Shown: one piece after another, positions 25,301 to 32,254 of the stretch
How positions within the stretch are numbered: position 1 is the stretch's first letter
How the letters are laid out: every line of letters begins with the position of its first letter
Assembly: GCA_047601745.1 (NCBI GenBank)
Contig: JASGIS010000001.1
Coordinates: 4,402,001-4,466,000 of the forward strand
Direction of reading: 5' to 3'
DNA: 64,000 nucleotides
From: JAKPAM01 sp047601745
GTDB lineage: Bacteria; Pseudomonadota; Gammaproteobacteria; Burkholderiales; Burkholderiaceae_E
The notes under the pieces: model-generated
Told to the model about the DNA's origin: nothing
The model's input: the letters and a program-made list of their open reading frames with translations, nothing else
The model's database searches: none
Made by a program: the position numbers and the translations under genes

Positions 25301-27016
25301 GTATCCCTCGCCGGCCTGCAGCCGTCGCCCGGTGGGGCAGCGGACTTCGGCGCGGCACTCGCGTTGCTGCAGGCCTTGTCGCGCAGGACCGAGACCGCCC
25401 GCGTGTTGTTCGTCACGCAGCGCCTGTTCGCCGTCGGCGCCGCCGACCCGGCCGCCGACGTGGAAGCGGCCGGGTTGCTCGGCCCGCTGCTGGTGGCACC
25501 GCAGGAATATCCGCAGTTGCGCTGCCAGGCCCTGGACCTCGATCGCGCCGCCGTCGAGTTGCTGCTCGCGGGCCACGGCCACTCGCTGATCGCCGAGGCC
25601 CGGGCATCCGAGCCGCTGCCGTGGCTCGCTCATCGAGGCGCGCAGCGCTGGTCCCTGAGCTTCGAACCGACGCCGCTGGCGGCCGTGCCTTCGCCGGCCG
25701 CCGCGCGTCTCGACGGCTGCTACATCGTCACCGGCGGCCTGGGCCGCATCGGCCTGCTGATCGCCGATCTGCTGGCGCGGCGGGGCGCGCGGGCGGTGCT
25801 CCTGGTCGGCCGCGGCGGCGTGGCCGACGCCTCCGCCCGGCGCGCCATCGATGGCATGCAGGCGCTCGGAACGCGGCTGCGGATCCATGCGGCCGACGTA
25901 TCGATTCCGGATCAGGCAGCACAGGTCGTGGCAGCGGCCCGCGCGCTCGGCGGTCGCGTCGACGGCGTCTTTCATGCCGCAGGGCTGACCGGCGCCGAGC
26001 ACTTCGGCGACTTCGGCAGCATCGATTCGTCATCGCTGCGGCCGCATTGTGCGGCCAAGCACCAGGGCGCCGCCGCGCTGGCCGCCGCGCTGGACGACGA
26101 TCCGCCGGCGTTCTTCTGCGCGATGTCCTCGATCTCCACGGTGCTCGGCGGCATCGGCTTCGCGGCTTATGCGGCGGCCAATGCGATGCTCGACAGCTGG
26201 ATCGCCGGCCGCGGACAGGGGCCGACGCGCTGGATCAGCATCGGTTGGGACGGTTGGCAATTTGCCGCCGAACCCGAACCCGAACCCGAAGCCGAAGCCG
26301 GCAGCGCGGTCGGCGGCGATGCCGGCGCGGCGGCGAGCGGCGCCGACGGCAGCGCCGGCACCGATGCGGCCGGCGGCGACGGCGCACTGATCCTGCGGGG
26401 AGAAGGCATCGACGTGCTCGAACGGGTACTGGCCGCAACCGACCTGAGCCGGGTGATCGTTGCCGTGAGTCCGCTCGGACCTCGCCTGTACCGCTGGGTG
26501 CTGGGCCACGGTACCAGCCCGGGCGCGACGGCCCCCGCGGCGACCGCCCGGCAGGGCCACGCGCGGCCCGAGCTGAGTACGGCGTTCGAACCGCCGGCTC
26601 CCGGCCGCCAGACCCTGATCGCCGACATCTGGCGTGAACTGCTGGGGCTGGATCAGGTCGGCGCGCACGACAACTTCTTCGAACTCGGCGGCCACTCGCT
26701 GCTGGCGATCCAGGTCGTGTCGCGACTGCGCCAGGCCACCGGGGCCGACGTCGCGGTGCGGCTGCTGTTCGACCATCCGACCGTGGTGATGCTCGATGCG
26801 GCGCTCGATGCCGTCCGGCCCGGGCCGGCGCTCGATGGCGCGGCGGCCGGCAACGGATCGGGGCAAGGGCAAGCGCAGGAGCCGGGCCCGGACCGCGACC
26901 CGGGCCGGGAATCGTTGGCGGCATCGGATGAAGAGATCGCGCAGTTGCTCGGCCGGATCGAAGCCATGCCCGACAGTGAAGTCGACGCCCTGCTGCGGGG
27001 CAAGGCCGGCGGGTGA
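22361..27016 (+). CDS. Type I polyketide synthase, module KS-AT-KR-T
   Basis: 1551 residues. KS about 8-430: TACSTSL with Cys177, EAHGTATPLGDP and KSNMGHLDSAAG (His). AT about 525-840: GQGAQHGG, GHSVGEY with Ser628, and SHAFHS, the HAFH signature of malonyl-CoA selection. KR about 1105-1330: VTGGLGRIG, then Ser, Tyr1270 and Asn1274 of the active site. T about 1405-1480: FFELGGHSLLAI with Ser1446. No dehydratase, enoylreductase or methyltransferase. The KR lacks the LDD signature of B-type stereochemistry. An (E-P)n and Ala/Gly-rich insertion lies between the KR core and T (about 1306-1345). It would add a beta-hydroxy C2 unit to the amino-acyl chain and overlaps both neighbours by 4 bp. Confidence 0.93.
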   Translation: MSDAAEGIAVIGLAGRFPRCANALEFWQRLRDGEECITHFTEQELLDVGIPAEALRRPGYVRANGVVDDVDRFDAAFFGFNPRDAEVLDPQQRMFLECAWEALEDSGRVPDRHAGPVGVFAGASLSTYAFQLYNNPALAGLVSDFQILISNDKDHLATRVAYKLNLQGPALSVGTACSTSLVATCLAAQSLLDYQCDLALAGGVSLGVPMHRGYQYEAGGISSPDGHCRPFDADAMGTVGGNGCAVVVLKRLADAIADGDPIRAVILGFGLNNDGSSKVGYTAPSIDGQAAAIAAALAMADVHPDTITMMEAHGTATPLGDPIEIAALSQAWRRSTRRRYCALGSLKSNMGHLDSAAGAAGLIKCVLALQHRQIPPSLHFRAPNPKLDLDNTPFRVNTALQDWLPEEGVRRAAVSSFGIGGTNAHVILEEAPAGAPAMADVSAPGSRRAIELLPLSARSPAALEQLTQRLAAHLEQRPELALAEVAHTLQVGRSAFAHRRVLLAPGPDSGEALRRLRARDARQLLSGRRDEQLEGVAFLLPGQGAQHGGMARGLYRDESQFRAVLQTCAEILRPRLGVDLAALIHDEHADEILRQTQITQPAVFAVSYALGRLWMQWGVAPAALIGHSVGEYTAACLAGVFTLEEGLSLMAERGRLLASMPAGAMLAVALPEAALHERFGKELDIAAVNGAAACVLAGPVAAIEAAREQLEGDGEIAQRLQTSHAFHSRLMDAAVEPMRQAIARIALQAPRIPCISNVSGRWLKAEEATDPDYWARHLRAPVRFADGLGQLLRDTRARLLEVGPGTTLSHLARAHGARASNRPVISSCRHPQDSADDRGVLLQALGRLWLSGLDVDWAALRGQGALPRRLSLPTYPFERERYWIDAPTMAAASIAAMPAEHEARLPIEDWLYRPHWLRLASLPPPDGTRPPAADHLWVLLGGPDDVGRALAQSLADEGHAVRTLGSPQQIAELAPGSLTVVSLAGLQPSPGGAADFGAALALLQALSRRTETARVLFVTQRLFAVGAADPAADVEAAGLLGPLLVAPQEYPQLRCQALDLDRAAVELLLAGHGHSLIAEARASEPLPWLAHRGAQRWSLSFEPTPLAAVPSPAAARLDGCYIVTGGLGRIGLLIADLLARRGARAVLLVGRGGVADASARRAIDGMQALGTRLRIHAADVSIPDQAAQVVAAARALGGRVDGVFHAAGLTGAEHFGDFGSIDSSSLRPHCAAKHQGAAALAAALDDDPPAFFCAMSSISTVLGGIGFAAYAAANAMLDSWIAGRGQGPTRWISIGWDGWQFAAEPEPEPEAEAGSAVGGDAGAAASGADGSAGTDAAGGDGALILRGEGIDVLERVLAATDLSRVIVAVSPLGPRLYRWVLGHGTSPGATAPAATARQGHARPELSTAFEPPAPGRQTLIADIWRELLGLDQVGAHDNFFELGGHSLLAIQVVSRLRQATGADVAVRLLFDHPTVVMLDAALDAVRPGPALDGAAAGNGSGQGQAQEPGPDRDPGRESLAASDEEIAQLLGRIEAMPDSEVDALLRGKAGG

Positions 27017-30000
27017 GCCTCGCTCAACGCCTGGCCAAACTGTCGCCGGAGCGGCGCCGGCTGCTCGAACGGCTGGCGTCCGGGCGCCTGCATGACGGCG
27101 TCCATCGGGAAGCCCCGGCCTCGTTCGAGCAGGAGCGGCTGTGGTTCCTGCAGCAGCTCGAACCCGACGACGTCTCCTACCACCTGCACATGCACGTGGT
27201 GCTGCCCGAGCAGCTCGACGTGACGACCTGGCGGGCCGCCTGGCGCTGGCTGGTCGAACGCCACGAGGTGCTTCGAACCCGCTTCATCGAACGCCAGGGC
27301 CAGCCCTGGCAGGTGATCGATCCGCCCGGGCCGGTGGCCGTGGCCGAGCACGATCTGCGAGCCCTCGATCCCGACGAGCGCCGGCAGGCCGCCGCGTGGA
27401 TCGCGCGCGAGCAGGCCGAGACTCCGTTCGATCTGGCGCGCGGCCCGCTGCTGCGCGTCGCGCTGCTGCGCATGCCCCAGCACCCGGTGCAGGTGCTGAC
27501 GCTTCATCACATCATCGCCGACGGCTGGTCGATCGAGTTGCTGATGCGCGAACTGGACACGGCGTGCGCATCGCTTGCCGGCGGCTTACCGATACCCCTG
27601 CCGCCGCTACCCATGCAGTTCGGAGATTTCGCGCGCCGCGAGCGCGAACGGCTGGACGCCGGCCGCGTCGATGAATTGCTCGCGTTCTGGCAGCACTACC
27701 TCGACGGCGCTCCGGCGTTGCGACTGCCGACCGACCGCCATCGGCCTGATGTGTTCTCGCATCGCGCCGGCGTCCGCGCCCGGCTGCTCGCCCCGGCGTT
27801 GCGGGCGCGGCTCGATGCGCTGGCCCGCTCCGAGGGCGTGACGCCGTTCCAGGCCTTGCTGGCGGCCTATGCGGTGCTGCTGCATCGCTGCACCGGCCAG
27901 CGGGACCTGGTGTTCGGGACGCCGGTCTCGCACCGCGACACACCCGAGGTCGAGGGCCTGATCGGGTTCTTCCTCAACACGGTGCTGCTGCGCGTGCGCC
28001 TCGCGCCCGAGCAAAGCTTCCGCGAAGTCCTCGCGGCCACCCGGCAATCGACCATCGACGCCTACGGCGCCCGGCAGTTGCCGTTCGCCCGGCTGGTCCA
28101 GCACCTGCAACCCGAACGCAGCCTGCGCCGCAATCCGCTGTATCAGGCGACGGTGCAGTTCCTGCGCGCGCGCCAGCGCGGCTCCCGCACCCGGGCCGTG
28201 CTCGATGAGATCGGCTACGAGATGACGCGCACCAACGTCGATCTGGCGCTCGATCTGTTCGAGAGCGATGAAGGCTTGCTGTGCCGCTTCGAATACAGCA
28301 GCGATCTGTTCGACGACGGCAGCGTCGAACGGCTGCTGACGCAATGGGAGCGGGTGCTCGAGCGCGTCTGCGCCGGACCCGATGCGGCGATCGCGACGCT
28401 GCCTCTGACCGACGCCGGCGAAAGCCGGCTGCTGCTGGGCGACTGGGCCGGGCAGTTGATCGAACCGCCGCAACCGTGGGGGTTCGGCCCCTCCGGGCCG
28501 CCCGTTCGCGTCCACGGCGAGCGCGGCACGCTCGAGCGCGCCGAACTCGATGCGCTGTGCGGCCGACTGGCCACGGTCTTGCGGACCGCGGGTGCCGGTG
28601 AGGGCGACGTGGTCGCGCTGCTGCTGTCCGATCCGCTCGAAACCTTGATCGCCGTCCTGGCCGCCTGGCGCGCCGGTGCGGCCTACGCCCATTTCGATCC
28701 CGATGCTCCCGCCGCCCGGATCAGCGCGCAGATCGATGCGCTGGCCCCGGCACTGGTGCTCGATGATGCCGGCGCGTGGCGCCAGGCGATGCTCGCCTCC
28801 GAGCCGCTGGCCGCCCCGACCGGCATCCCCGCCGGCCGGCTGGCCGCCGTATTTCACACTTCGGGCACCACCGGCCGGCCCAAGGCCGTGCCGATCACCC
28901 ACGGCGGCCTGGCGCTGCAATGGCGCTGGCTGCGCGAACAGGTGGCCATCTCGCCGAACGACGTGGTGCTTCAGAAGTACGGCTTCGGCTTCGATGCCGC
29001 GCTGTGCGAAGTGCTCGCCGGCCTCGCCTGCGGCGCCGCGCTGGTCGTCGCGCCGGACCATGGCCGTGATCTCGAGCGACTGGTGTCGAGCATCAGGCGG
29101 CATGCGGTCAGCGTGCTCGACCTGGTGCCGGCACAGCTCGCCGCACTGCTCGAACAACCCGGCTTCGCCGCCTGCCACACGTTGCGCCGCGTGATCTGCG
29201 GTGGTGAGGCCTTGTCCGCCGAACTGGCGGGCAGCTTGCTCCGGGTATTGCCCGGCGTGCAACTGATCAACGCGTACGGACCGACCGAGGCGAGCATCAC
29301 CGCCTGCTCATGGCTGCGTCCCGACGATGCCGATCCGCTGGCCGATCCGCCGATCGGACGGCCGCTACCCGGTACGCTCGCCTATGTGCTGGACCCGGCG
29401 CTCCAGCCGGTGCCGGTCGGGCTGCAAGGGCAGTTGTTCCTCGGCGGCGCGGCGTTGGCCGATGGCTACCTCGGCGACCCGGTGCTGACGGCGCAACGCT
29501 TCATCGCCAATCCGCACGGCCCCGGTCTGCTGTATGCGACCGGCGACCGCGTGTGCTGGCAGGCCGACGGCCAGCTTCGATACCTCGGCCGGCTGGACCG
29601 CCAATTGAAGCTGCGCGGCGTGCGGATCGAGCCCGAGGAGATCGAACGCGTGCTCGCCACCCATCCGGCGGTGCAGCAGGCCGCGGTGACGACCTTGCCG
29701 CTGCCGGCCGTGCCGCCGGCCGCGGCCGCGACGATGGCCTGGCGCCTGCAGCAGTTGAGCCCGCCGGAAGCGGACTTTCTATACCGATTCGAAACCGATC
29801 ACGACAGATCGCGGAGCAGGATCATGTGGCGGAATACCCCCGACTTCGACGTCTATCTGGACATCCGCACCCCGGCATTCCTCGATACGCCCCGGCCGGA
29901 GCAGCGCAACTGGCTGCTGCGCCGGACGCTCGACGAAACGGTCGACGACCTGCAGTCGCTGCAAGACCTGGCGCGTCGCTGCATCGCCGGCGGCGAGCGG

Positions 30001-30702
30001 CCGGCGATGGCCGGCGACTGGCCGCAGCGCGAGGCGCGCTACAGCGCCGACGAGCTGCTGATCGCCGGCCAACAGGTGATGCAGGCCTGGGAGGCACCGC
30101 TGATGGAGGCGCTGGCCGATGCGGTCGCCAAGGCCGGCGCGGATGTCGTCGAGATCGGCTTCGGCATGGGCTTGTCGGCCGGCTTCATTCAGGCGCGGCA
30201 ACCCCGCTCGCACACCATCGTCGAATGCCATCCCGACGTGCTCGAGGCATTGGAAACCTGGCGCGGCGTTCTGCCCGTCCGGTCGGGCGCGCCTGATTCA
30301 CGGCAGATTTCGCCGCAAGCTCCGCAGCGAGATTCCCGGCGGAAGGCGTCGGACGTCCGGGTCGTGGCCAGCCGTTGGCAGGATTGGCAGTTCGAACCCG
30401 CTTCGTTCGACGGCGTGCTGTTCGACACGTATCCGACCAGCGAAGAGGAATACGCACGCAACGTGACGCGGTCGCCGACGTTCGCAGCGGACTTCTTTCC
30501 CACCGCGGCCGCGCTGCTGCGTCCGGGCGGGGTCTTCACCTACTACACCAACGAGATCGATTCGCTGTCGCGCCGCCATCAGCGCTTGCTGTTCGAGCAT
30601 TTCTCGTCGTTCTCGGTGCGTATCGTGCGCCACCTGCAGCCGCCGCCCGACTGCCAGTACTGGTGGGCGGATTCGATGGCCGTGGTGGCGGCCGTCCGCT
30701 GA
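27013..30702 (+). CDS. NRPS with C, incomplete A and GAMT-like methyltransferase domains
   Basis: 1229 residues, GTG start. C domain about 35-470 with HHIIADG (His165-His166). A domain about 480-890: A3 HTSGTTGRPKA, A5 NAYGPTE, A7 YATGDRVCW, A8 LKLRGVRIEPEE; it then stops before A9-A10. Residues about 910-1229 form a methyltransferase unlike usual NRPS N-MT domains: VVEIGFGMGLSAGFIQ, then FDGVLFDTYPTSEEEY and PPDCQYWWADSM, which match guanidinoacetate N-methyltransferase (GAMT/RMT2 type). Specificity code by eye: D-A-C-D-I-G-A-I-T, with an acidic residue in the pocket, suggesting a basic amino acid such as arginine. The stop falls exactly at the end of the GAMT-like domain; the rest of the A domain is on the next ORF. 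Confidence 0.9.
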   Translation: MSLAQRLAKLSPERRRLLERLASGRLHDGVHREAPASFEQERLWFLQQLEPDDVSYHLHMHVVLPEQLDVTTWRAAWRWLVERHEVLRTRFIERQGQPWQVIDPPGPVAVAEHDLRALDPDERRQAAAWIAREQAETPFDLARGPLLRVALLRMPQHPVQVLTLHHIIADGWSIELLMRELDTACASLAGGLPIPLPPLPMQFGDFARRERERLDAGRVDELLAFWQHYLDGAPALRLPTDRHRPDVFSHRAGVRARLLAPALRARLDALARSEGVTPFQALLAAYAVLLHRCTGQRDLVFGTPVSHRDTPEVEGLIGFFLNTVLLRVRLAPEQSFREVLAATRQSTIDAYGARQLPFARLVQHLQPERSLRRNPLYQATVQFLRARQRGSRTRAVLDEIGYEMTRTNVDLALDLFESDEGLLCRFEYSSDLFDDGSVERLLTQWERVLERVCAGPDAAIATLPLTDAGESRLLLGDWAGQLIEPPQPWGFGPSGPPVRVHGERGTLERAELDALCGRLATVLRTAGAGEGDVVALLLSDPLETLIAVLAAWRAGAAYAHFDPDAPAARISAQIDALAPALVLDDAGAWRQAMLASEPLAAPTGIPAGRLAAVFHTSGTTGRPKAVPITHGGLALQWRWLREQVAISPNDVVLQKYGFGFDAALCEVLAGLACGAALVVAPDHGRDLERLVSSIRRHAVSVLDLVPAQLAALLEQPGFAACHTLRRVICGGEALSAELAGSLLRVLPGVQLINAYGPTEASITACSWLRPDDADPLADPPIGRPLPGTLAYVLDPALQPVPVGLQGQLFLGGAALADGYLGDPVLTAQRFIANPHGPGLLYATGDRVCWQADGQLRYLGRLDRQLKLRGVRIEPEEIERVLATHPAVQQAAVTTLPLPAVPPAAAATMAWRLQQLSPPEADFLYRFETDHDRSRSRIMWRNTPDFDVYLDIRTPAFLDTPRPEQRNWLLRRTLDETVDDLQSLQDLARRCIAGGERPAMAGDWPQREARYSADELLIAGQQVMQAWEAPLMEALADAVAKAGADVVEIGFGMGLSAGFIQARQPRSHTIVECHPDVLEALETWRGVLPVRSGAPDSRQISPQAPQRDSRRKASDVRVVASRWQDWQFEPASFDGVLFDTYPTSEEEYARNVTRSPTFAADFFPTAAALLRPGGVFTYYTNEIDSLSRRHQRLLFEHFSSFSVRIVRHLQPPPDCQYWWADSMAVVAAVR

Positions 30703-30718
30703 GCCGGGGCCGAGTCCG

Positions 30719-31390
30719 ATGAGCCCCGAGCACGAACGGCTGCACGCGCTGTGGCGCGAACGCTGGCCGCAACGGGAGCCGGCACTGGTTGCCTTCGTCG
30801 AACTGCGCCCCGATGCCCGGCCCGACCTCGACGAACTGCGCGGTTGGTTGGCCCAGTTGTTGCCCGCCGCGATGCTGCCGGCGCGCATCGTCGGCTGCGA
30901 CACGCTGCCCCGGACGCCGGCCGGCAAGGTCGATCGCGCGGCGCTGCGCCTGCCGGCGACCGAGGCGCAACGGCCCCGGATCGCGGTGCCGCCGGCCACC
31001 GATACCGAGCATCGGTTGCTGGAGCTGTTCGGGCAGGTGCTGGGCACCGTCCCCGCCAGCATCGACGACGACTTCTTCGCCCATCTCGGCGGCCATTCGC
31101 TGCTCGCCACGCAACTCGCCTCCCTGATCCGGCAGCACTGGCCGATCACGTTCGAGCTGCGAACGATCTTCGAGCATCCGAGCGTCGCCGGCCTGGCCGC
31201 GCGCATCGACGCGAGCCTGCGATCACCTCAGGCGGTACCGCCGCAAGCCTCGCCCGCCGCGGCGTCGACCGCGGCAATGACGGCGCCGATCCCGCGGCGT
31301 CAGCGCCCGCAGCCGCCCACGCTTCCGGATGGATCCGCGCCGCCGCCGGTCGGCGATGGAAAGACGCCGAGTGCTGATCGATCGGGATGA
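30719..31390 (+). CDS. Detached A-domain C-terminal part plus T (carrier) domain
   Basis: 223 residues. Residues 1-75 contain the missing end of the previous A domain: LVAFVELRPDARPDLDELRG, LPAAMLPARIV (A9-like) and TLPRTPAGKVDRAAL (A10) with the catalytic Lys70. T domain about 90-165: DDFFAHLGGHSLLATQL with Ser127. The reading frame differs from the upstream gene (16-nt gap with a stop), so this is either a genuine two-piece A domain or a frameshift. No strong ribosome binding site precedes the ATG. The last 70 residues are Pro/Ala-rich and disordered; their end is encoded by direct repeat B, antisense to a relic of the SLOG-like gene. No thioesterase or reductase domain follows. Confidence 0.85.
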   Translation: MSPEHERLHALWRERWPQREPALVAFVELRPDARPDLDELRGWLAQLLPAAMLPARIVGCDTLPRTPAGKVDRAALRLPATEAQRPRIAVPPATDTEHRLLELFGQVLGTVPASIDDDFFAHLGGHSLLATQLASLIRQHWPITFELRTIFEHPSVAGLAARIDASLRSPQAVPPQASPAAASTAAMTAPIPRRQRPQPPTLPDGSAPPPVGDGKTPSADRSG

Positions 31391-31575
31391 CGCGGCTCCC
31401 GTTCTCGCAAAGCAGCGATACGAAGCGCGGCATCCGGGGCCGGCGATTCGAACCGGGCGTCGGTTCGAGGTCTGGCAGTGGAGCGGGGCGGGCCGGATGC
31501 GGTCGATGCCATTCGAGGCCCGTCGCGTTCTTTCGGCCGTTTCGCCGCGTCTCGGCTTGACTGTCGCGATGGGCT
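31355..31575. repeat. Direct repeat B flanking the biosynthetic block (right copy)
   Basis: Diverged copy of 15270-15490 in the same orientation. On the minus strand it still encodes a frame similar to the start of the SLOG-like gene (SLLCENGSRVIPIDQ against SLLHENGSHTMSIDR), but the ATG has become ATC and the following frame decays, so it is a relic. It overlaps the last codons of the carrier-domain gene. Two copies around the cluster suggest duplication and insertion, or recombination, at this locus. Confidence 0.65.
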
Positions 31576-31582
31576 GGCCCAC

Positions 31583-31607
31583 CATATGTGTACACAGTAC
31601 ACATATG
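31583..31607. promoter_or_regulatory. Perfect 11-bp palindrome upstream of the VOC gene
   Basis: CATATGTGTAC and GTACACATATG are exact reverse complements separated by ACA, ending 28 bp before the start of the VOC-family gene. It is unusually AT-rich for this region. This has the form of an operator for a dimeric repressor (MarR, TetR or PadR type cannot be told apart). No regulator gene is adjacent. Confidence 0.7.
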
Positions 31608-31635
31608 AATCCATCCGTTCATCAAGGAGACGCCG

Positions 31636-32118
31636 ATGACGATCGCGAAGAATACGATCTGCCTGTGGTTCGACAAGGACGCCGAGGACGCAGCCCGCTT
31701 CTACGCGGCGACCTTTCCCGACAGCGAGGTCCGCGCCGTCCGCCGGGCGCCCGCCGATTACCCGTCGGGCAAGCGCGGCGACGTGCTGACCGTCGAGTTC
31801 ACGGTGGCCGGCATCCCGTGCCTGGGGCTGAACGGCGGGCCGGCGTTCAAGCACAGCGAGGCCTTCTCGTTCCAGATCGCGACCAACGATCAGGCCGAGA
31901 CCGATCGCTACTGGAACGCGATCGTCGGCAACGGCGGCCAGGAGAGCGCCTGCGGCTGGTGCCGGGATCGATGGGGCCTGTCGTGGCAGATCACGCCGCG
32001 GGTCCTGAGCGAGGCGATGGCGGCGGGAGGCGACGAGGCCCGGCGCGCATTCGAGGCGATGATGACGATGACCCGGATCGACGTCGCCGCGATCGAGGCG
32101 GCCCGGCGCGGAGCTTGA
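31636..32118 (+). CDS. VOC family (PhnB-like) protein
   Basis: 160 residues, starting MTIAKNTICLWFDKDAEDAA and containing ARFYAATFPDSEV and ESACGWCRDRWGLSWQITP, the pattern of PhnB-like vicinal-oxygen-chelate (3-dmu-9_3-mt) proteins. These are small cytoplasmic beta-alpha-beta-beta-beta proteins related to glyoxalase and dioxygenase folds; most have no known substrate. AAGGAG lies 7 bases before the ATG. The palindrome at 31583-31607 probably controls the gene. Confidence 0.88.
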   Translation: MTIAKNTICLWFDKDAEDAARFYAATFPDSEVRAVRRAPADYPSGKRGDVLTVEFTVAGIPCLGLNGGPAFKHSEAFSFQIATNDQAETDRYWNAIVGNGGQESACGWCRDRWGLSWQITPRVLSEAMAAGGDEARRAFEAMMTMTRIDVAAIEAARRGA

Positions 32119-32141
32119 GGCCGGGCGCGGCGGCGCACGGC

Positions 32142-32197
32142 AGCGGGGTAGCGGGGTAGCGGAGTAGCGGGACAGCGGGACAGCGGGACAGCGGGGC
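32142..32197. repeat. Seven tandem copies of an 8-bp unit
   Basis: Consecutive units AGCGGGGT (two), AGCGGAGT, AGCGGGAC (three) and AGCGGGGC fill the gap between the VOC gene and the methyltransferase gene. A GC-rich inverted repeat (GGCAGGGCAGCCCCGCC region) follows at about 32198-32230 and could form a terminator-like stem, though without a T-run. Confidence 0.75.
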
Positions 32198-32254
32198 CGG
32201 CAGGGCAGCCCCGCCGGCAGGGCTGCGGGGGCCGACCGAGTTAAAGTGGCGCGT

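Noticed and set aside
21890..26002. A 1370-codon open frame on the minus strand across the NRPS and PKS genes
   Set aside because: Composition is dominated by Arg, Gln and His with no domain; the plus strand carries the complete KS-AT-KR-T set.
31146..31676. Minus-strand frame beginning MSNHRQIVFFAIV
   Set aside because: Its body runs through repeat B and the antisense of the T domain, with no ribosome binding site; only the relic of the SLOG-like start is meaningful.
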